From Priapulus caudatus (taxonomy: Eukaryota; Priapulida; Priapulimorpha; Priapulimorphida; Priapulidae): a DNA stretch of 22,533 nt. A program made the position numbers and the translations under genes. The notes beneath the pieces were generated by a model. It saw only the letters and a program-made list of their open reading frames with translations. It did no database searches and was not told where the DNA came from. Shown here piece by piece: positions 18,952-22,533 of this stretch. Positions within the stretch are counted from its first letter, which is position 1. Each line of letters opens with the position of its first letter. Location: positions 1 through 22,533 of the forward strand of contig NW_014578276.1 in the NCBI RefSeq assembly GCF_000485595.1, in the 5' to 3' direction.

Positions 18952-19946
18952 CCGTCGGAGCTGGAGCACTGATCATAATCACTTACGGCGCCATCAGCGA
19001 CTATTTCTCAAAGAGGATCGCCTTGCAATGGGCATTGTGACCTCCGGAGCCGGTCTGGGCTCTCTCGTGCTGCCACTACTCGGCAAGTGGCTCATAGACG
19101 CATATGGCTACGAGGGGGCGATGCTGATCAATGGTGCAATCGTGCTGAACACTGTAGCCTGCATTGCACTCTATCGACCTCTGCATCTACACGACCAGCG
19201 CCATGTGGCTGAAGACACGTTGGGTCCTGCTATATCAGTCACTGCCAGCACCAGCGAACTGCTGCAGTACGGAGAATTCGAATCTACCAAGACGGATAGT
19301 GTACTTGGCGGAGAATCGGTCACGCAGGATGACCGCTCGCTAAACCTTCAGCAAGGAGACTTGGTGGCAGAGGTGAGCAGATCTGACGAGGACCGCAGTA
19401 GCGTCACCGTGGTGGTAACCACGCGCCAACCCGTAGCTACTCCGGGCACACACAAGAAGAAGGGTTTCGCGTGGGAGATCTTCAATGACGCTCGGCTGTG
19501 GGTTCTGTGCGTCATGGTGGGTTTCGTCGATGTCGGCACTCTCACGGCGCCCATCTACCTGCCGCTGCTCAGCATCGAGGTCGGCGGCGACGACATCAAC
19601 GAAGCTGCCGGTGTTTCCATGAGCGGCATCATCGGCACCATCATTCTCGTCATAATCAGCCTCATCTGGGACTTGGGCGTCTTCAGGCGACCACACATGC
19701 GCCAGATCGGCTACGCTGCGTTTGCGATATCAACCGGCGTGACGACGCTCGTAGCCGGGTTTCTACAGAGCTACGCTGTACTCATGTGCTGGGTGATCTT
19801 CGTCGTTCCGGTGACGACGGCGGGAAGTCTGTCGACGTTCTACATCGTCGTGCGCGACATCGCAACGCCAGAAAACTACCCCGACGCCCTTTCTACGATC
19901 AACCTGATCGAGGCACCCAGCATGCTGATTTTCTCAATCGTATTCG
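18952..19946 (+). CDS. MCT unit 2, exon 3 (TM4-TM11), with -1 frameshift
   Basis: The largest exon. From a phase-1 CAG acceptor it reads AVGAGALIIITYGAISDYFS and KRIAL, then loses one base near 19025 (CCTTGCAATGGG), and resumes MGIVTSGAGLGSLVLPLLGK in the next frame. Its length is 995; one extra base gives 996, which keeps both flanking introns in phase 1. TM5-TM6 end at IALYRPL (about residue 198). An acidic loop of about 100 residues follows up to THKKKGFAWEIF, then the C-terminal half starting LWVLCVMVGFVDVGTLTAPI. The usual TM8 arginine is not evident: the matching stretch reads IIGTIILVIISLIWDLG. The donor GTAAGT starts at 19947. Confidence 0.9.
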
Positions 19947-20519
19947 GTAAGTATTTGGCGAACGGATGACGAGGTGGGGTGCAATCGCGTGAGATGCTTT
20001 GAACGCGAGTATTTTGTCCACAAATCATGGTTCGGCTGTGACTCACAGTTCGGGTTCTGCAATTGATTAAAGTTATTTCGATATTGTCAACTAAAGCCGA
20101 CTTAATTACGTGTGTTCGGCGATCGGAAATAGTTGGCGGAATAAGAACGGAATGTCTGTGCAGCAAAGTCTCCTTTACACGTGACATTTCTAGCATACCA
20201 CAACAAAACACAAATCACTTATTACTATCAACCTAACACACTCGATATTCTTATCATAGATTTGATTCAATTCTATCTTCAACTCTTTCGACTTGATCCA
20301 GTGTATTTCACCAGCCAAATGCATGTTAAATTATTGTGTAAACGTTTCAAACGTCTTGTCTTCTTGTATTTAGTTACACGACGTATCTCTGCATGTAAGC
20401 GAGTATGACTTCAAACTTCTTGGCTGCAATTAACACTACTCAGCACGCGCTGTGCGCTAACAGCGTAATAACACGTGTACTATTAGTTCTTGATATCTTC
20501 GACACTTGCTGTGTTTCAG
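19947..20519 (+). other. MCT unit 2, intron 3
   Basis: Runs from GTAAGTATT to TGTGTTTCAG, a strong donor and acceptor. No repeat or gene is seen in it. Confidence 0.85.
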
Positions 20520-20695
20520 GGCTGGTCTACAGCAGCAGTGGCAGTGCGAGCACCACCTACGTGGCACTGGGACTGTGTACGGCGCTTGGCGGAGCAATAG
20601 CGGCCGTCATGCCGTTACTGACGATCTTCTACTACCGACCTAAGGATGGTGAAGACACGAGGGAGCCTGATCTCAACCCAACGAACACATTATAG
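20520..20695 (+). CDS. MCT unit 2, last coding exon (TM12, C-terminus)
   Basis: Joins in phase 1 to exon 3 (SIVFG|LVYSSSGSASTTYVAL). It encodes the final membrane segment, GLCTALGGAIAAVMPLLTIF, and a short acidic cytoplasmic tail, YYRPKDGEDTREPDLNPTNT, ending with Leu and TAG at 20693-20695. With the two frameshifts discounted, the four exons total 1533 bases, or 510 residues, the normal size for the MCT family. The intact frame here argues that the gene was under selection until recently or still is. Confidence 0.9.
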
Positions 20696-21420
20696 CTTTC
20701 AGGTTCTAGCCGATCGTGAACAACTTCGACGTTAGATGGCCAGAAATAGTAGGATTACTACGTGTCCGCAAATTGCCCTTTTGTGAATGTTGTTCGCCGT
20801 TCCACTGGTGCTAATAAGAATTGTGAAATACTTTTCGTATGACATCAGGAGTAGATAACAGATAATTTGGTCTGTTATCTGCACTTAATAACGCTATAGG
20901 GGGGAGCTAAACCTATGTACATATTATAATCAGTAAACTATTGTAATGCTATAAATATTTCATAACAGTGTTCAGAGTTTCCACTGGTATAGAGTATGCA
21001 GGGCGGGCCGCCTTGCTGATATTTTACATCTGCTTCGCTCAATACTTGCAGAAAGTGCCGTCTCCCTTCAAATTCTCGTCTCTCCCCCAATCGCTATCCG
21101 ACCGGCATTCCCCAATCCCAGTTTCTCCCCCTACATCCTCCATCCGGCACTCCTACGCTCCACACCCATGCACTGATCAATATTGATCACGTTGTGATCA
21201 CATCAAAGCAAACATCGCGTAGCGCTCTCTCACTACTACAAGAAATTCGTTAAGGACACACTCAAGCTTTTGCACGGGTATTGCCCTAATGAAGAGTAAA
21301 CGTTTATTGAGAAATGAATCGAATCAATCACACGTTTCGTTTTATTCATAGATGAGATGTATCTCTAAGCTCAAGCTAAAACATTTCACGAAATTTACAG
21401 CACCTAATTCCAGCAAGCAA
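20696..21420 (+). other. 3' flank of MCT unit 2
   Basis: No AATAAA is seen between the stop codon and the LTR fragment. A TATAAA variant near 20950 is the only weak candidate poly(A) signal. The short open frame at 20968-21186 has no recognisable content. Confidence 0.35.
20853..20880 (+). other. Perfect 10-bp hairpin in the likely 3' UTR
   Basis: AGATAACAGA and TCTGTTATCT are separated by an 8-base loop about 160 bases after the stop codon. It could be an RNA structure in the MCT transcript, but no function is assigned. Confidence 0.5.
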
Positions 21421-21452
21421 TAACCCAGGTTCGAATCCTGGTCACGGCACCA
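21421..21452 (-). other. tRNA-His-type primer-binding site
   Basis: On the + strand, TAACCCAGGTTCGAATCCTG plus GTCACGGCACCA has the form of a tRNA 3' part: T-arm (CCAGG TTCGAAT CCTGG), acceptor strand and the CCA tail. From memory it agrees with animal tRNA-His. The rest of a tRNA is absent upstream, and CCA is not normally encoded in animal tRNA genes. Read on the minus strand it begins TGGTGCCGTGACC two bases after the CA end of an LTR, exactly where a retrotransposon primer-binding site belongs. Confidence 0.7.
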
Positions 21453-21454
21453 AA

Positions 21455-22008
21455 TGTAGCGTGGAATAAATTCGAGCCGGTTATAATGCGAACAGCAGGG
21501 TTTCACAGGGAAAACATTGTTTTATTTTACTCAGCACTCTATTACCATAACAGCCCACGTTCTCGCTCCGCATCCCCTTTTATACCTCTGGGCGTGCCCT
21601 TCTCGTTGGGCGCGTCCCTTCTCGCCTCGCCGGTCGCTTCGGCCATCTTCCCTATTGGTTCGGCATCTGACATTAGTATGACGAGTGACCACCTGGTCTA
21701 TCTTACGTCAGTTTGGACTGTGTCCAAATCCAACCCTTTGGCCCTTGGCTGGCTGCCAAAATGTCCTTGGTAACTTTTATTCTGCATGCGTTGCTTCGTA
21801 ACGGTGGCTAATTATTTTAGCCCACACTACTACGTGCTCGCTACTATCTAACACCTTCTGTGCCCTCTAAACTAATCACCCATCTCCCGTTGGCATAGTT
21901 ACCAATCTTCTAAGCGTTGCGATGTTAATTATTCAATGTGCTGTTGGACGCCTCTATAATCGTCGTCCCTCTAAATAATTTCTCTACCACTCGTGCAACT
22001 ATCCTACA
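21455..22008 (-). mobile_element. LTR of a retrotransposon (5' LTR remnant)
   Basis: Read on the minus strand, the segment starts TGTAGG (22008) and ends GCTACA (21455), the usual TG...CA form with short inverted ends. It holds a TATA box (TATAAAAGG, 21584-21576) and then a poly(A) signal AATAAA (21526-21521), in the order promoter, R, U5, followed by a TT spacer and the primer-binding site. No gag or pol frame lies to the left on the minus strand, so only the 5' LTR and the start of the internal region remain. The 5' edge is inferred from the inverted ends and is less certain. Confidence 0.65.
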
Positions 22009-22218
22009 TTTCAATATTAATTTCCGCTCTCATGATTTCTGTTTCATTGTTCATTGTTTTTTTAATCCTAATGTAAAAATGGAACTAAGGAAATTTCGAC
22101 TCTGTTGAGGAAACACCTACAAAAATATTAATTTTTTAAGGAAATCAAAGGAATCTGACAGCTTTAAGAACAAATTAATACATTATTTGTACAGTCAAAA
22201 TACGGAAATCAGAACAGG
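22009..22218. other. AT-rich spacer
   Basis: No feature recognised between the LTR and the terminal repeats. Confidence 0.4.
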
Positions 22219-22240
22219 CTATATATATATATATATATAT
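22219..22240. repeat. AT microsatellite
   Basis: A short run of TA repeats just before the 28-bp minisatellite. Confidence 0.9.
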
Positions 22241-22533
22241 GCAGGCTGTAGCTCTAAATCTGACGATTCATGTCTGTAGCTCTATAACTGATAACTGACG
22301 AAAGTATCTCTATAACTGACGAGTCACGAATGTATCTCTATATCTAACGAGTCATGGATGTGTCTCTATAACTGACGACTGACGGATGTATCTCTATAAC
22401 TGACGACTCACGGATGTATCTCTATAACTGACGACTCACGGATGTATCTCTATAACTGACGACTGACGGATGTATCTCTATAACTGACGACTCACGGATG
22501 TATCTCTACAACTGACGACTGACGGATGTATCT
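22241..22533 (+). repeat. 28-bp minisatellite, running off the window
   Basis: The unit TGTATCTCTATAACTGACGA plus CTCACGGA repeats every 28 bases (GTATCTC at 22388, 22416, 22444 and onward). Units carry either GACTCACGG or GACTGACGG. The first units (about 22241-22330) are more diverged than the later ones, so the array looks younger towards the right edge. Confidence 0.95.

Noticed and set aside
19340-19696. Minus-strand open frame of 118 codons inside exon 3
   Set aside because: Antisense shadow of the GC-rich MCT coding sequence.
21380-21452. A complete tRNA-His gene
   Set aside because: Only the 3' part with CCA is present; no matching 5' acceptor strand, D-arm or anticodon arm is found upstream. 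A primer-binding site explains it better.

Overview
The window looks like nuclear DNA from an invertebrate animal. It has spliced genes with GT-AG introns, very dense microsatellites, several families of palindromic DNA transposons, and an LTR-retrotransposon fragment whose apparent primer site matches an animal tRNA-His. The species cannot be named from the sequence. No bacterial operon, CRISPR array, rRNA or complete tRNA gene is visible.

The only recognisable protein-coding content is the monocarboxylate transporter family (SLC16/MCT, major facilitator superfamily), all on the + strand. Unit 1 keeps two exons (5988-6131 and 6347-6702). It lacks a first exon here, and its third exon is cut off at an N at 6703. 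Unit 2 has four exons (14012-14228, 15993-16137, 18952-19946, 20520-20695), all joined by phase-1 introns and predicting about 510 residues, but exon 2 has one base too many and exon 3 one base too few. A third, decayed copy of the first MCT exon lies inside intron 2 of unit 2 (about 17950-18110). The locus is therefore a head-to-tail MCT cluster with at least three units, partly broken by decay, by assembly error, or by both. If intact, the proteins would be 12-TM plasma-membrane carriers, but the TM8 arginine typical of MCTs seems absent from unit 2.

Layout: 1-1480 is low-complexity DNA, a TG/CA microsatellite pair and an unassigned open frame. 2600-3065 is an imperfect foldback element. 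3955-5899 is an array of 78-bp repeats ending in an inverted copy of its own start, interrupted by a 1.26-kb palindromic element (4360-5623) built from CACAAATTGTCG words around a 750-bp microsatellite. 5988-6702 is MCT unit 1. 6704-11212 holds two noisy copies of a 1.4-1.5 kb repeat plus a 67-bp minisatellite; its indel pattern resembles unpolished long-read gap filling. 11818-12571 is a nested MITE. 14012-20695 is MCT unit 2; its first intron holds an interleaved inverted-repeat complex (14528-15503). 21421-22008 is a minus-strand LTR with a candidate primer-binding site. 22240-22533 is a 28-bp minisatellite that runs off the window.

The strongest unusual signals are structural. They are the two palindromic mobile elements (4360-5623 and 14528-15503), the recurring CAAGAGC terminus shared by two unrelated-looking repeats, and the patchwork MCT cluster.
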